NCBI GenBank assembly: GCA_002336985.1 | Contig: DDFE01000180.1 | Span: forward strand, 4,992-16,776 | DNA from: Sphingomonadales bacterium UBA1936 | GTDB lineage: Bacteria; Pseudomonadota; Alphaproteobacteria; Sphingomonadales; Sphingomonadaceae | Direction: 5' to 3' | Length of the DNA: 11,785 nucleotides | Shown here: one piece after another, positions 1-5,860 of the stretch | How positions within the stretch are numbered: the stretch's first letter is position 1 | Layout: each line of letters starts with the position of its first letter | The notes under the pieces: model-generated | Told to the model about the DNA's origin: nothing | The model's database searches: none | The model's input: only the letters and a program-made list of their open reading frames with translations | Program-made: the position numbers and the translations under genes

Positions 1-546
1 GAACTCGTGGCATCGGCCAAGGACAAGACGTCGAAGGCCTGGGTCGCCGACAATCTCGCCAGCGCCAACTGGCTGGTGAAGGCGCTCGACCAGCGCCAGC
101 GCACCATCGTGAAAGTCGCGACCGAAATCGTGAAGCAACAGGAAGCATTCTTCCTCCACGGTGTCGCACACCTGCGCCCGCTGGTGCTGCGTACGGTGGC
201 GGATGCGGTCGGTATGCACGAATCGACCGTCAGCCGCGTCACGAGCAACAAATACCTCAGCTGTTCGCGCGGCATGTTCGAGCTCAAATATTTCTTCACC
301 TCGGGCATCGCGAGTGCCGACGGCGGCGAGGCGGCATCGGCGCTCGCGGTGAAGGCCGCGATCAAGACGCTCATTTCGCAGGAGGCGGCCGATGCGATAC
401 TGTCCGACGATACCCTCGTCGAAATGCTGAAGGAGCAGGGCTTCGACCTCGCCCGCCGCACCGTCGCCAAGTACCGCGAGGCGATCGGCATCGGGTCGTC
501 GGTCCAGCGTCGCCGTGCACGCGCTATCGATGCGAAGGCCGCATGA
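1..546 (+). CDS. rpoN: RNA polymerase sigma-54 factor, C-terminal part (5' end outside window)
   Basis: This is the last 181 codons of sigma-54, the alternative sigma factor that binds -24/-12 promoters and needs an AAA+ activator to open them. The frame is open from base 1, and the GTG at 7 lies inside conserved sequence, so it is not a start. Visible parts, numbered within the fragment, are the stretch NWLVKALDQRQRTIVKVA (about 23-40) typical of the core-binding region, the helix-turn-helix RTVADAVGMHESTVSRVTSNKY (about 64-85), and the RpoN box ARRTVAKYRE (151-160, bases 451-480), which reads the -24 element. A short basic tail (RRRARA) ends the protein. The family is usually around 500 residues, so roughly two thirds lie upstream. 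The stop TGA is at 544-546. In many proteobacteria hpf and ptsN follow rpoN; here a thiolase does. Identification is very secure. Confidence 0.97.
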   Translation, partial: ELVASAKDKTSKAWVADNLASANWLVKALDQRQRTIVKVATEIVKQQEAFFLHGVAHLRPLVLRTVADAVGMHESTVSRVTSNKYLSCSRGMFELKYFFTSGIASADGGEAASALAVKAAIKTLISQEAADAILSDDTLVEMLKEQGFDLARRTVAKYREAIGIGSSVQRRRARAIDAKAA

Positions 547-582
547 CCCGGCGAGGGTGACGCCAGCATCGACGCTGCCTAT

Positions 583-1776
583 ATGGGCGTCATGAACAAC
601 GATCCCATTGTCATCGCTGGCTTTGCCCGTACCCCCATGGGCGGTTTCCAGGGCGCGCTAGGCGCTGTTTCCGCGACCAGCCTCGGCGCCACCGCTGTCC
701 GCGCCGCCGTCGAGCGCGCGGGGGTGAAAGGCGACGATATCGACCAGATCGTCATGGGTTGCGTCCTTCCCGCAGGGCTCGGTCAGGCCCCCGCACGACA
801 GGCTGCGCTCGGTGCGGGTCTTCCGCAGTCGGTCGAGGCGACGACGATCAACAAGATGTGCGGATCGGGCATGCAGGCCGCGATCATGGCGCATGACATG
901 CTGGCCGCGGGCAGCGCCGATGTCGTCATCGCGGGCGGCATGGAATCGATGTCGAACGCACCGTATCTGCTCGCCAAGCATCGTTCGGGCGCACGGATCG
1001 GGCACGATGTCGTCAAGGATTCGATGTACCTCGACGGCCTCGAGGATGCCTATGACCCCGGCAAGCTGATGGGCTCGTTCGCCGAGGATTCGGCGCGTGA
1101 TTACCAGTTCACGCGCGAAGCGCAGGATGCCTATGCGCTCCGTTCGCTCGACCGCGCGTCGTCAGCGATCGGGTCAGGTGCGTTCGCAGGTGAAATCGTC
1201 GCTGTCGAAGTCGTAGGTCGTGGTGGCACGACGACGGTCGATACCGACGAGCAACCCGGCAAGGCGCGTCCGGACAAGATCCCGACGCTGAAACCGGCTT
1301 TCTCCAAGGACGGCACGGTGACCGCCGCGAACGCTTCGTCGATCAGCGATGGCGCCGCTGCGCTGGTCCTGACCCGGGAAAGCGTTGCGAAAGCAAAGGG
1401 CCTCCCCATCGTCGCACGTATCGTGGCCCATGCCGCGCATGCGCACGAACCGGCAAAGTTCACGACCGCCCCAGTCCCTGCGATGCGCAAGGTCATGGAA
1501 AAGGCGGGGTGGACCGTCGATGATGTCGACCTGTTCGAGGTCAACGAAGCATTCGCCGTCGTCGCGATGATCGCGGCGAAGGAACTGAACATTCCCGACG
1601 ACAAGCTGAACGTGAATGGTGGCGCGACCGCGCTCGGTCATCCGATCGGCGCATCGGGCGCGCGCATCCTCGCAACGCTCGTCGCGGCGCTCCAGACGCG
1701 CGGTTTGAAAAAGGGTGTCGCATCGTTGTGCATCGGCGGTGGCGAGGCGACGGCAATGGCTGTGGAACTCGCCTGA
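583..1776 (+). CDS. acetyl-CoA C-acetyltransferase (biosynthetic-type thiolase)
   Basis: A thiolase of 397 residues that condenses two acetyl-CoA to acetoacetyl-CoA, or runs the reverse reaction, in the cytoplasm. All catalytic elements are present: nucleophilic Cys93 in NKMCGSGMQAA, the NEAF motif at 321-324, His353 in GGATALGHPIGASGAR, and Cys383 in SLCIGGGEATAM. The loop GGMESMSNAPYLL (118-130) with the following VKDSMYLDGLEDAY stretch fits the tetrameric biosynthetic class (about 392 residues) rather than the FadA/3-ketoacyl class. Two start codons are possible, ATG 583 and ATG 592. The only purine-rich stretch (GAGGGTGA, 553-560) is rather far from both, and homologues often begin near MNNDPIVI, so 592 may be the true start. 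It lies 36 bases after rpoN. No phaB or CoA-transferase partner is present, so PHB synthesis, mevalonate supply or fatty acid use cannot be distinguished here. Confidence 0.95.
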   Translation: MGVMNNDPIVIAGFARTPMGGFQGALGAVSATSLGATAVRAAVERAGVKGDDIDQIVMGCVLPAGLGQAPARQAALGAGLPQSVEATTINKMCGSGMQAAIMAHDMLAAGSADVVIAGGMESMSNAPYLLAKHRSGARIGHDVVKDSMYLDGLEDAYDPGKLMGSFAEDSARDYQFTREAQDAYALRSLDRASSAIGSGAFAGEIVAVEVVGRGGTTTVDTDEQPGKARPDKIPTLKPAFSKDGTVTAANASSISDGAAALVLTRESVAKAKGLPIVARIVAHAAHAHEPAKFTTAPVPAMRKVMEKAGWTVDDVDLFEVNEAFAVVAMIAAKELNIPDDKLNVNGGATALGHPIGASGARILATLVAALQTRGLKKGVASLCIGGGEATAMAVELA

Positions 1777-2345
1777 CCGACGAGCCCGCCTCGCAGGCGC
1801 GGGACGGCGACCGGGCCGCCCTGACCGCGGCGTTGCGCCGCGTGGCCGATGGCGATCGTTCGGCGCTGCATGACGTCTATCGCCGGACATCGGCGAAGCT
1901 CTATGGCGTCTGTCTGCGTATCTTTCCCGAAAGGTCCGATGCGGAGGATGCGTTGCAGGACGCGTTTGTGAATGTGTGGCAAAAGGCGGGGTCGTTCGAT
2001 CCGGCGCGGGCGAGTCCGATCACTTGGCTCGTCACGCTGACGCGCAACCGCGCGATCGACCGGCTGCGCGCATCCGGCCGCCGCCTGGCTGCACCGATCG
2101 AAGCCGCTGCCGATGTTGCCGACGACACACCCGATGCGGAGGCGTGCCTGATCGCCGCGGGAGACCGCACCCGGATCGCCGAATGCATGGACACACTCGC
2201 CCGCGGTGACGCGACCATGATCCGTACCGCGTTTTTCGAGGGCGCGACCTATTCCGACATCGCCGACCGGTCGAGCCTGCCGCTCGGCACGGTCAAGAGC
2301 CGCATCCGCCGCGCACTGCTCAAGCTCAGGGCATGCCTGTCATGA
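1773..2345 (+). CDS. ECF-family RNA polymerase sigma factor (SigK/RskA-associated type)
   Basis: An extracytoplasmic-function sigma factor with only regions 2 and 4. Numbered from the codon at 1773, region 2 covers about 33-101 (VYRRTSAKLYGVCLRIF, then SDAEDALQDAFVNVWQ, then WLVTLTRNRAIDRLRA). Region 4 covers about 134-188 and ends in the helix-turn-helix YSDIADRSSLPLGTVKSRIRRALLKLRA. The start is uncertain: there is no in-frame ATG. CTG 1773 overlaps the thiolase stop TGA as CTGA and gives 190 residues. GTG 1728 lies inside the thiolase gene, and TTG 1833 and GTG 1842 would give 170 and 167 residues. The next gene, a membrane anti-sigma factor, overlaps its stop, so this sigma factor is probably held at the membrane until a signal releases it. 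Targets are not shown; the fasciclin gene downstream is a natural candidate. The family is certain, the start is not. Confidence 0.92.
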   Translation: MTDEPASQARDGDRAALTAALRRVADGDRSALHDVYRRTSAKLYGVCLRIFPERSDAEDALQDAFVNVWQKAGSFDPARASPITWLVTLTRNRAIDRLRASGRRLAAPIEAAADVADDTPDAEACLIAAGDRTRIAECMDTLARGDATMIRTAFFEGATYSDIADRSSLPLGTVKSRIRRALLKLRACLS

Positions 2346-3019
2346 CCGACGAAGACGATATCCTTGCCGCCGAATATGCGCTGGGCCTGTTGTCGCCGGA
2401 TGAAGCGGCGGCGGCCGAGGCACGGTTGCAGCTCGACGGTCCGCTCAGCCTGCGCGTTGCCTGGTGGCGCGACCAGCTGGGCACGCTTGCGCACGAAAAC
2501 GCCGTTGAACCCGCGTCGCATGTCTGGCCTGCGATCGCTGCGCGTCTCGGCTCCAATGACAATTCGACCGATGCGGCCCGCCCGTGGAAATGGGCGACCG
2601 GCGGTCTCGGCGCGCTGGCGGCAGTGCTGCTGGTCATGCTGGCGATGCAGCCGAAGACATTGCCGCCCGTGCGTTTCGAGGATCCGAATCCGCTGGTGGC
2701 CAGCGTGGCGGGGGAGCAGGGAACGTCGGTTGCAGTGTCCTATGATCAGGCGAACAGGATGATGCTGATCACCCCCGTGTCACTCGACGCGGGCGAGGGT
2801 GACGCTGAACTATGGATCATACCCGCGGGCGCGACCAAGCCCGTGTCGTTGGGGGTGATCGACGCCAAGCGGCCGGAGCATCATCATATGGATGATGCGA
2901 AATCGGACATGATGCTGCCGGGCGCGACCTTTGCGATCTCGCGGGAAGCGAAAGGCGGCTCTTCGACCGGCGCGCCGCAGGGGCCGGTGATCGCCACGGG
3001 AAAAATTATCCGCGTCTGA
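2342..3019 (+). CDS. RskA-type membrane-anchored anti-sigma factor
   Basis: A 225-residue single-pass membrane protein that should bind and silence the ECF sigma factor just upstream. From ATG 2342, the N-terminal cytoplasmic part begins with DILAAEYALGLLSPDEAAAAEARL, the usual anti-sigma helix pair, followed by LRVAWWRDQLGTLA. A transmembrane segment follows at about 85-103 (WATGGLGALAAVLLVMLAM), then a periplasmic RskA domain with ELWIIPAGATKPVSLGVI and a GAPQGPVIATGKI end. No HxxxCxxC zinc motif is present. ATG 2342 overlaps the sigma stop (ATGA) with a CAGGG sequence about ten bases upstream; ATG 2333 in the same frame would add three residues. The periplasmic domain has an unusual cluster EHHHMDDAKSD (about 179-189). 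RskA proteins are usually removed by regulated intramembrane proteolysis, a family inference not visible here. Confidence 0.9.
   Translation: MTDEDDILAAEYALGLLSPDEAAAAEARLQLDGPLSLRVAWWRDQLGTLAHENAVEPASHVWPAIAARLGSNDNSTDAARPWKWATGGLGALAAVLLVMLAMQPKTLPPVRFEDPNPLVASVAGEQGTSVAVSYDQANRMMLITPVSLDAGEGDAELWIIPAGATKPVSLGVIDAKRPEHHHMDDAKSDMMLPGATFAISREAKGGSSTGAPQGPVIATGKIIRV
2878..2898. repeat. 8-bp perfect inverted repeat inside the anti-sigma gene
   Basis: GCATCATC at 2878-2885 faces GATGATGC at 2891-2898 across a 5-base loop, ATATG. It codes for the His/Asp-rich stretch of the anti-sigma periplasmic domain and contains CATATG at its centre. His (CAT) and Asp (GAT) codons alone produce this symmetry, so it may only reflect the protein sequence. 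Confidence 0.6.
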
Positions 3020-3098
3020 CGCGTCCGCCGGGACGACCGCTTCGTATCTGCACCGTGGCCCGCCAGAGGCCGCCGCTAGATCCGAGGAGCCAAGTCCC

Positions 3099-3647
3099 AT
3101 GAAAATATCCATCCGCACGAGTGCCGTTGCGCTCGCCCTCGCCGCAATATCCGCCCCCGTCATCGCCGCGAACCCGATGGTCGGCGGCGCCGCGATGTAC
3201 CCGACGAAGAACATCGTCCAGAATGCCGTCAATTCGAAGGACCACACGACACTGGTCGCGGCCGTGAAGGCGGCGGGCCTGGTCGATACCCTGTCCGGCC
3301 CCGGACCGTTCACGGTTTTCGCGCCGACGAACGCTGCCTTCAACAAGTTGCCTGCCGGCACCGTCGACACTCTGGTAAAACCCGAGAACAAGGCGACGCT
3401 GACGTCGATCCTGACCTATCATGTCGTCGCGGGCCGCATGACCGCCGCCGATATCGCCGCAAAGATCAAGGCCGGCAAAGGCAAGGCTATGCTCACCACC
3501 GTCAACGGCGGCATGCTGACCGCGTCGATGATGGGCAAGACGCTGGTGCTGACCGATGCCAAGGGCGGCATGAGCCATGTCACCATCGGCAACGTGATGC
3601 AGTCGAACGGCGTCATTCACGTCGTCGACACGGTATTGATGCCCTAA
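3099..3647 (+). CDS. secreted single-domain fasciclin (FAS1) protein
   Basis: A 182-residue exported protein made of a signal peptide and one FAS1 domain. Residues 1-23 form the signal (KISIR, hydrophobic ALALAA core, likely cleavage after PVIA-A). The FAS1 domain shows the H1 motif GPFTVFAPTNAAFNKLPAG (69-87), the central TYHVVAGRM (107-114) and the H2 motif NGVIHVVDTVLMP (170-182). FAS1 domains act in adhesion or in ligand binding at the cell surface, and no enzyme activity is expected. Cysteines and a lipobox are absent, so the product is probably periplasmic or released. A strong ribosome binding site GAGGAG (3084-3089) sits nine bases before ATG 3099. The 79-base gap after the anti-sigma gene could hold its own promoter. 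FAS1 genes beside ECF/RskA pairs recur in bacteria, which suggests it is a target of the neighbouring sigma factor. Confidence 0.93.
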   Translation: MKISIRTSAVALALAAISAPVIAANPMVGGAAMYPTKNIVQNAVNSKDHTTLVAAVKAAGLVDTLSGPGPFTVFAPTNAAFNKLPAGTVDTLVKPENKATLTSILTYHVVAGRMTAADIAAKIKAGKGKAMLTTVNGGMLTASMMGKTLVLTDAKGGMSHVTIGNVMQSNGVIHVVDTVLMP

Positions 3648-3678
3648 CCGAACCCGAACGGGTCGCACCTTCCCGCTT

Positions 3679-3707
3679 CCCCGCAACAACGGGGGCCGGC
3701 TTCTTTT
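3679..3707 (+). terminator. probable intrinsic terminator after the fasciclin gene
   Basis: CCCCG (3679-3683) pairs with CGGGG (3690-3694) around the loop CAACAA. A GCCGGC stretch and then TTCTTTT (3701-3707) follow. The stem is short and the T-run does not follow directly, so strength is uncertain. Its place 32 bases after the stop fits the end of the sigma/anti-sigma/fasciclin transcript. Confidence 0.5.
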
Positions 3708-3728
3708 ACCTCCCTTTGAAGAAGCAGG

Positions 3729-3750
3729 ATTCCCGCAAACGCGCGGGAAT
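3729..3750. repeat. REP-like palindrome ATTCCCGC...GCGGGAAT
   Basis: A perfect 8-bp inverted repeat, ATTCCCGC (3729-3736) and GCGGGAAT (3743-3750), encloses the loop AAACGC and is followed by GGCGGG. Palindromes of this form are widespread intergenic repeats in sphingomonads and several other proteobacteria. It is the only copy in this window, so its repeat nature is inferred from resemblance. Confidence 0.6.
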
Positions 3751-3800
3751 GGCGGGTCCGGGTTGTCATTTTCGGGCGTTGCTGCTACGCGCGCCACTTC

Positions 3801-3835
3801 CGCCACCGCATCCGTGCGCGTGGCGATTCTTTTTT
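3801..3835 (+). terminator. strong intrinsic terminator or attenuator in the rpsU leader
   Basis: CGCCACCGCA (3801-3810) folds back on TGCG-C-GTGGCG (3815-3825) to make ten base pairs with a TCCG loop and one bulged C (3819). ATTC and six T residues (3830-3835) follow. This is a textbook intrinsic terminator by sequence. It ends 34 bases before the rpsU ATG, leaving no room for a normal promoter between them. A competing pairing exists: ACGCGC (3787-3792) with GCGCGT (3816-3821) would break the terminator stem. It may therefore be an attenuator of rpsU rather than only the end of an upstream transcript. Confidence 0.7.
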
Positions 3836-3869
3836 GCCAGTAGATCTGGAAACGGAGCAGTCGGTTTTT

Positions 3870-4076
3870 ATGCAAATCATGGTGCGCGACAATAACGTCG
3901 ATCAGGCGCTTCGGGCCCTGAAGAAGAAGCTGCAGCGCGAGGGCGTCTATCGCGAAATGAAGCTGCGCCGCCACTATGAGAAGCCGTCGGAAAAGCGTGC
4001 CCGCGAACGTGCCGCCGCTGTCCGCCGCGCCCGCAAGATGGACCGCAAGCGCGCAGAGCGCGACGGCGTCAAGTAA
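3870..4076 (+). CDS. rpsU: 30S ribosomal protein S21
   Basis: Small basic ribosomal protein bS21, a 30S component that helps 16S rRNA base-pair with mRNA during initiation. The 68 residues start MQIMVRDNNVDQALRALKKK, continue with the family-typical EMKLRRHYEKPSEKRARERAAA and end in a Lys/Arg-rich tail. ATG 3870 is chosen because it gives the exact family N-terminus and has GGAG (3854-3857) twelve bases upstream. The open frame could begin at TTG 3834, but those 12 extra residues are not S21-like. A small hairpin CCAG-TAGAT-CTGG (3837-3849) lies just before the ribosome binding site, and a terminator-like stem-loop lies just before that. The FKBP gene begins 18 bases after the stop, so the two are probably cotranscribed. 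Confidence 0.97.
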   Translation: MQIMVRDNNVDQALRALKKKLQREGVYREMKLRRHYEKPSEKRARERAAAVRRARKMDRKRAERDGVK

Positions 4077-4094
4077 GACCGAAAGTACCCTTAA

Positions 4095-4676
4095 ATGTCT
4101 GAAGTCACGGCGGTTCCCATTGCCCCGACCAAGCGTTCCTGGCTGGTCTGGCTGGGCCTTGGGATTGCCCTTGCCGTGATCGTGGGTGTGGGTGTCGCGT
4201 GGAGCGGCACATCGAAACCGGTTCAGGCCGCGAGCTTTTGTAAACCGGGCGACTTCAAGGGGCCCGGCGCCGTCCAGCGCCTGGCATCGGGCGTTGCCGT
4301 TCAGACGATCAAGCCCGGTACCGGCGCACGTCCGGGTCCGCAGGATTTCGTGCTGATCGGTTACAAAGGCACGTTGCGCGACGGCACCGTGTTCGATTCG
4401 GCGCCGCGCGCTCCGCTGCAGCTTTCCGAAGTCGTTCCGGGCTTCTCGCAGGGGCTGCAGACGATGCAACCCGGCGGCAGCTACCGCCTCTGCATCCCGC
4501 CCGAACTCGGCTATGGCGACCGCGCTGGCGGACCGATCCCGCCGAACTCGACCCTGTTCTTCGATATCGAACTGCTTGAATTCAAAACGGTGCGTGAAGT
4601 CCAGGCTATGCAGCAGCAGATGCAGGCCATGCAGCAGCAAATGCAACAGCAGGGCCAACCAGCACCGGGTCAGTGA
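4095..4676 (+). CDS. membrane-anchored FKBP-type peptidyl-prolyl cis-trans isomerase
   Basis: A 193-residue prolyl isomerase that should speed proline isomerisation during folding of exported proteins. It has a short cytoplasmic N-terminus, one hydrophobic helix (about 15-36, WLVWLGLGIALAVIVGVGVAW) and a complete FKBP domain at about 62-164. Active-site residues by analogy with FKBP12 are Tyr90, Phe100-Asp101 (TVFDSA), Val114-Pro115 and Phe117 in VVPGFSQGLQTM (Phe where FKBP12 has Trp), and Tyr140 in PPELGYG. The helix is followed by KPVQAAS, so it may be a membrane anchor or an uncleaved signal. The C-terminus (170-193) is a Met/Gln-rich tail with a duplicated 7-residue unit. The ribosome binding site is weak (GAAAG, 4080-4084), which suggests coupling to rpsU. 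Two cysteines, 49 and 133, are present. Confidence 0.93.
   Translation: MSEVTAVPIAPTKRSWLVWLGLGIALAVIVGVGVAWSGTSKPVQAASFCKPGDFKGPGAVQRLASGVAVQTIKPGTGARPGPQDFVLIGYKGTLRDGTVFDSAPRAPLQLSEVVPGFSQGLQTMQPGGSYRLCIPPELGYGDRAGGPIPPNSTLFFDIELLEFKTVREVQAMQQQMQAMQQQMQQQGQPAPGQ
4608..4649 (+). repeat. two imperfect 21-bp tandem repeats in the FKBP gene tail
   Basis: Two adjacent 21-base units, 4608-4628 and 4629-4649, each read Met-Gln-Gln-Gln-Met-Gln-X in frame. They differ at a few third positions and in the last codon (GCC versus CAG). The unit length is a multiple of three, so copy-number change would keep the frame and lengthen a Met/Gln-rich, probably helical or coiled-coil tail. Confidence 0.7.
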
Positions 4677-4682
4677 CCCGCT

Positions 4683-4701
4683 GGCGGTGATTGTCGCCGC
4701 C
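4683..4701 (+). terminator. weak hairpin after the FKBP gene, possible terminator
   Basis: GGCGG (4683-4687) can pair with CCGCC (4697-4701) across nine bases, starting six bases after the FKBP stop codon. Only CTCTTC follows, not a T-run, so this would be a weak terminator at best. Confidence 0.3.
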
Positions 4702-4725
4702 CTCTTCACAAAATTGACGTGCGCT

Positions 4726-4750
4726 GGGACGATTTCAGCCGCAAGACGTT
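4726..4750 (+). promoter_or_regulatory. possible EcfG-type general stress promoter
   Basis: GGGAC (4726-4730) and CGTT (4747-4750) are separated by 16 bases. This is close to the GGAAC-N16/17-CGTT promoter used by the alphaproteobacterial general stress sigma factor EcfG, with one mismatch in the -35 box. It would start transcription near 4757, about 53 bases before the GTG start of the AI-2E/PerM-family gene. No sigma-70 promoter as good is seen in this gap. A chance match cannot be excluded. Confidence 0.35.
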
Positions 4751-4809
4751 GAGCGGATAGACAAACCGCATCGCGCATTACCGCGTGGCATCGTTTTGGG
4801 GAGGTGTCC

Positions 4810-5856
4810 GTGACCGACGACGACGAGCGAATCGACCGCCGCGTCTTTCGTACCACCCTGATCGTCATCGGCACCGCGGCCGCCGCCTATGCGCTGTACC
4901 GGCTTGCCGACCTGTTGCTGCTGATCTTCGCTTGCACACTGATTGCGCTGATCTTCTTCAACCTGGCGCGCTGGATCGCCGACCGTACGCGGCTGGGGTT
5001 CGGGATTTCGCTCAGCATCGCGGTCGTCGGCATCATGGGTGGACTGACCGGCTCGTTCTATATCTTCGGCAGCGCGCTTTCGGGTGAATTCACCGAACTC
5101 GCCCTGCGCCTGCCCGCCGCGTGGGAAGTTTTCCAGACACGGCTCGTCCAGACGCCCACAGGCGCGGAAATCATGCGCCGTGCGAGCGAAGTCGTGCCTG
5201 ACGGCCAGTCGATCTTCGGCTTTGCGACCGGCCTGCTGACCAGCCTCGGTGCCGTATTGTCGATGCTCGCCATCGTCATCGTCGGGGGCATCTACCTCGC
5301 CGCCCAGCCACGCCTGTACGGCAAGGGTGTCCTGCTGCTGACGCCGCAGGCCGCGCGCAGCAAATTGATGCGGACGTTCCTGACCGTGGCAGCCGCGCTG
5401 AACGCCTGGCTGAAAGGGCAGGGCATCGGCATGTTGTTCGTGGGATTCGCGACGACTGTCGGGCTGGTGATCATCGGCATCCCGGCCGCGCCCGCGATCG
5501 GCCTCGTCGCGGGGCTATGCGAGTTTGTCCCCTATTTCGGTGTCCTCGTGGTCGCGATTCCGGCGATCGTCCTCGGTTTCGCCGACAGCACCACGACGGG
5601 CATCTGGACCATCGTCATGCTGATCATCGTGCATCAGGTTCAGGGCAATCTTGTCCTGCCGTTGCTCCAGAGCCGCATGGTCGAACTGCCGCCGGTGCTG
5701 ACGATCTTCAGCCTGGTCGCGGCCGGCGTCCTGCTCGGCCCGCTCGGCGTCATCCTGGCGACCCCACTGACCGTGGTCGCGATGGTCGTGGTGAAGGCCG
5801 TCTATGTGCAGCCCGAGGATCTGAAACCCGCCGACCGCAAGCAACTCGACGTCTAG
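4810..5856 (+). CDS. AI-2E family (PerM/DUF20-type) membrane transporter
   Basis: A 348-residue polytopic inner-membrane protein of the AI-2E exporter/PerM family. Members are variously linked to autoinducer-2 export or ion/proton antiport; the substrate here is unknown. It has two or three N-terminal hydrophobic segments (about 15-55 and 65-88), a soluble middle (about 91-140), and a C-terminal membrane bundle. The family signatures are GLVAGLCEFVPYFGVLVVAIP (231-251) and HQVQGNLVLPLLQSRMVELPP (275-295), followed by GPLGVILATPL (310-320). GTG 4810 is chosen because GGGGAGG (4798-4804) lies five bases upstream; GTG 4804 in the same frame overlaps that site. Its stop is four bases from the lepB stop on the other strand, so the two genes converge. 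Family assignment is secure, function is not. Confidence 0.9.
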   Translation: MTDDDERIDRRVFRTTLIVIGTAAAAYALYRLADLLLLIFACTLIALIFFNLARWIADRTRLGFGISLSIAVVGIMGGLTGSFYIFGSALSGEFTELALRLPAAWEVFQTRLVQTPTGAEIMRRASEVVPDGQSIFGFATGLLTSLGAVLSMLAIVIVGGIYLAAQPRLYGKGVLLLTPQAARSKLMRTFLTVAAALNAWLKGQGIGMLFVGFATTVGLVIIGIPAAPAIGLVAGLCEFVPYFGVLVVAIPAIVLGFADSTTTGIWTIVMLIIVHQVQGNLVLPLLQSRMVELPPVLTIFSLVAAGVLLGPLGVILATPLTVVAMVVVKAVYVQPEDLKPADRKQLDV

Positions 5857-5860
5857 CGGA

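Noticed and set aside
1174..1890. A 238-codon minus-strand frame inside the thiolase gene.
   Set aside because: It is a GC-driven shadow of the thiolase, Arg-rich and without a family match that I recognise.
3030..3048. GGGAC followed by CGTAT before the fasciclin gene as an ECF promoter.
   Set aside because: The spacing is only eight bases, far short of the 16-17 an ECF sigma factor needs.
4714..4741. TTGACG (4714-4719) as a sigma-70 -35 box before the PerM-like gene.
   Set aside because: No acceptable -10 sequence lies 15-19 bases downstream.
3006..4874. A 622-codon minus-strand open frame across the fasciclin, rpsU and FKBP genes.
   Set aside because: It runs antisense to three well-supported genes and through two hairpins and a palindrome, with low-complexity composition and no domain.
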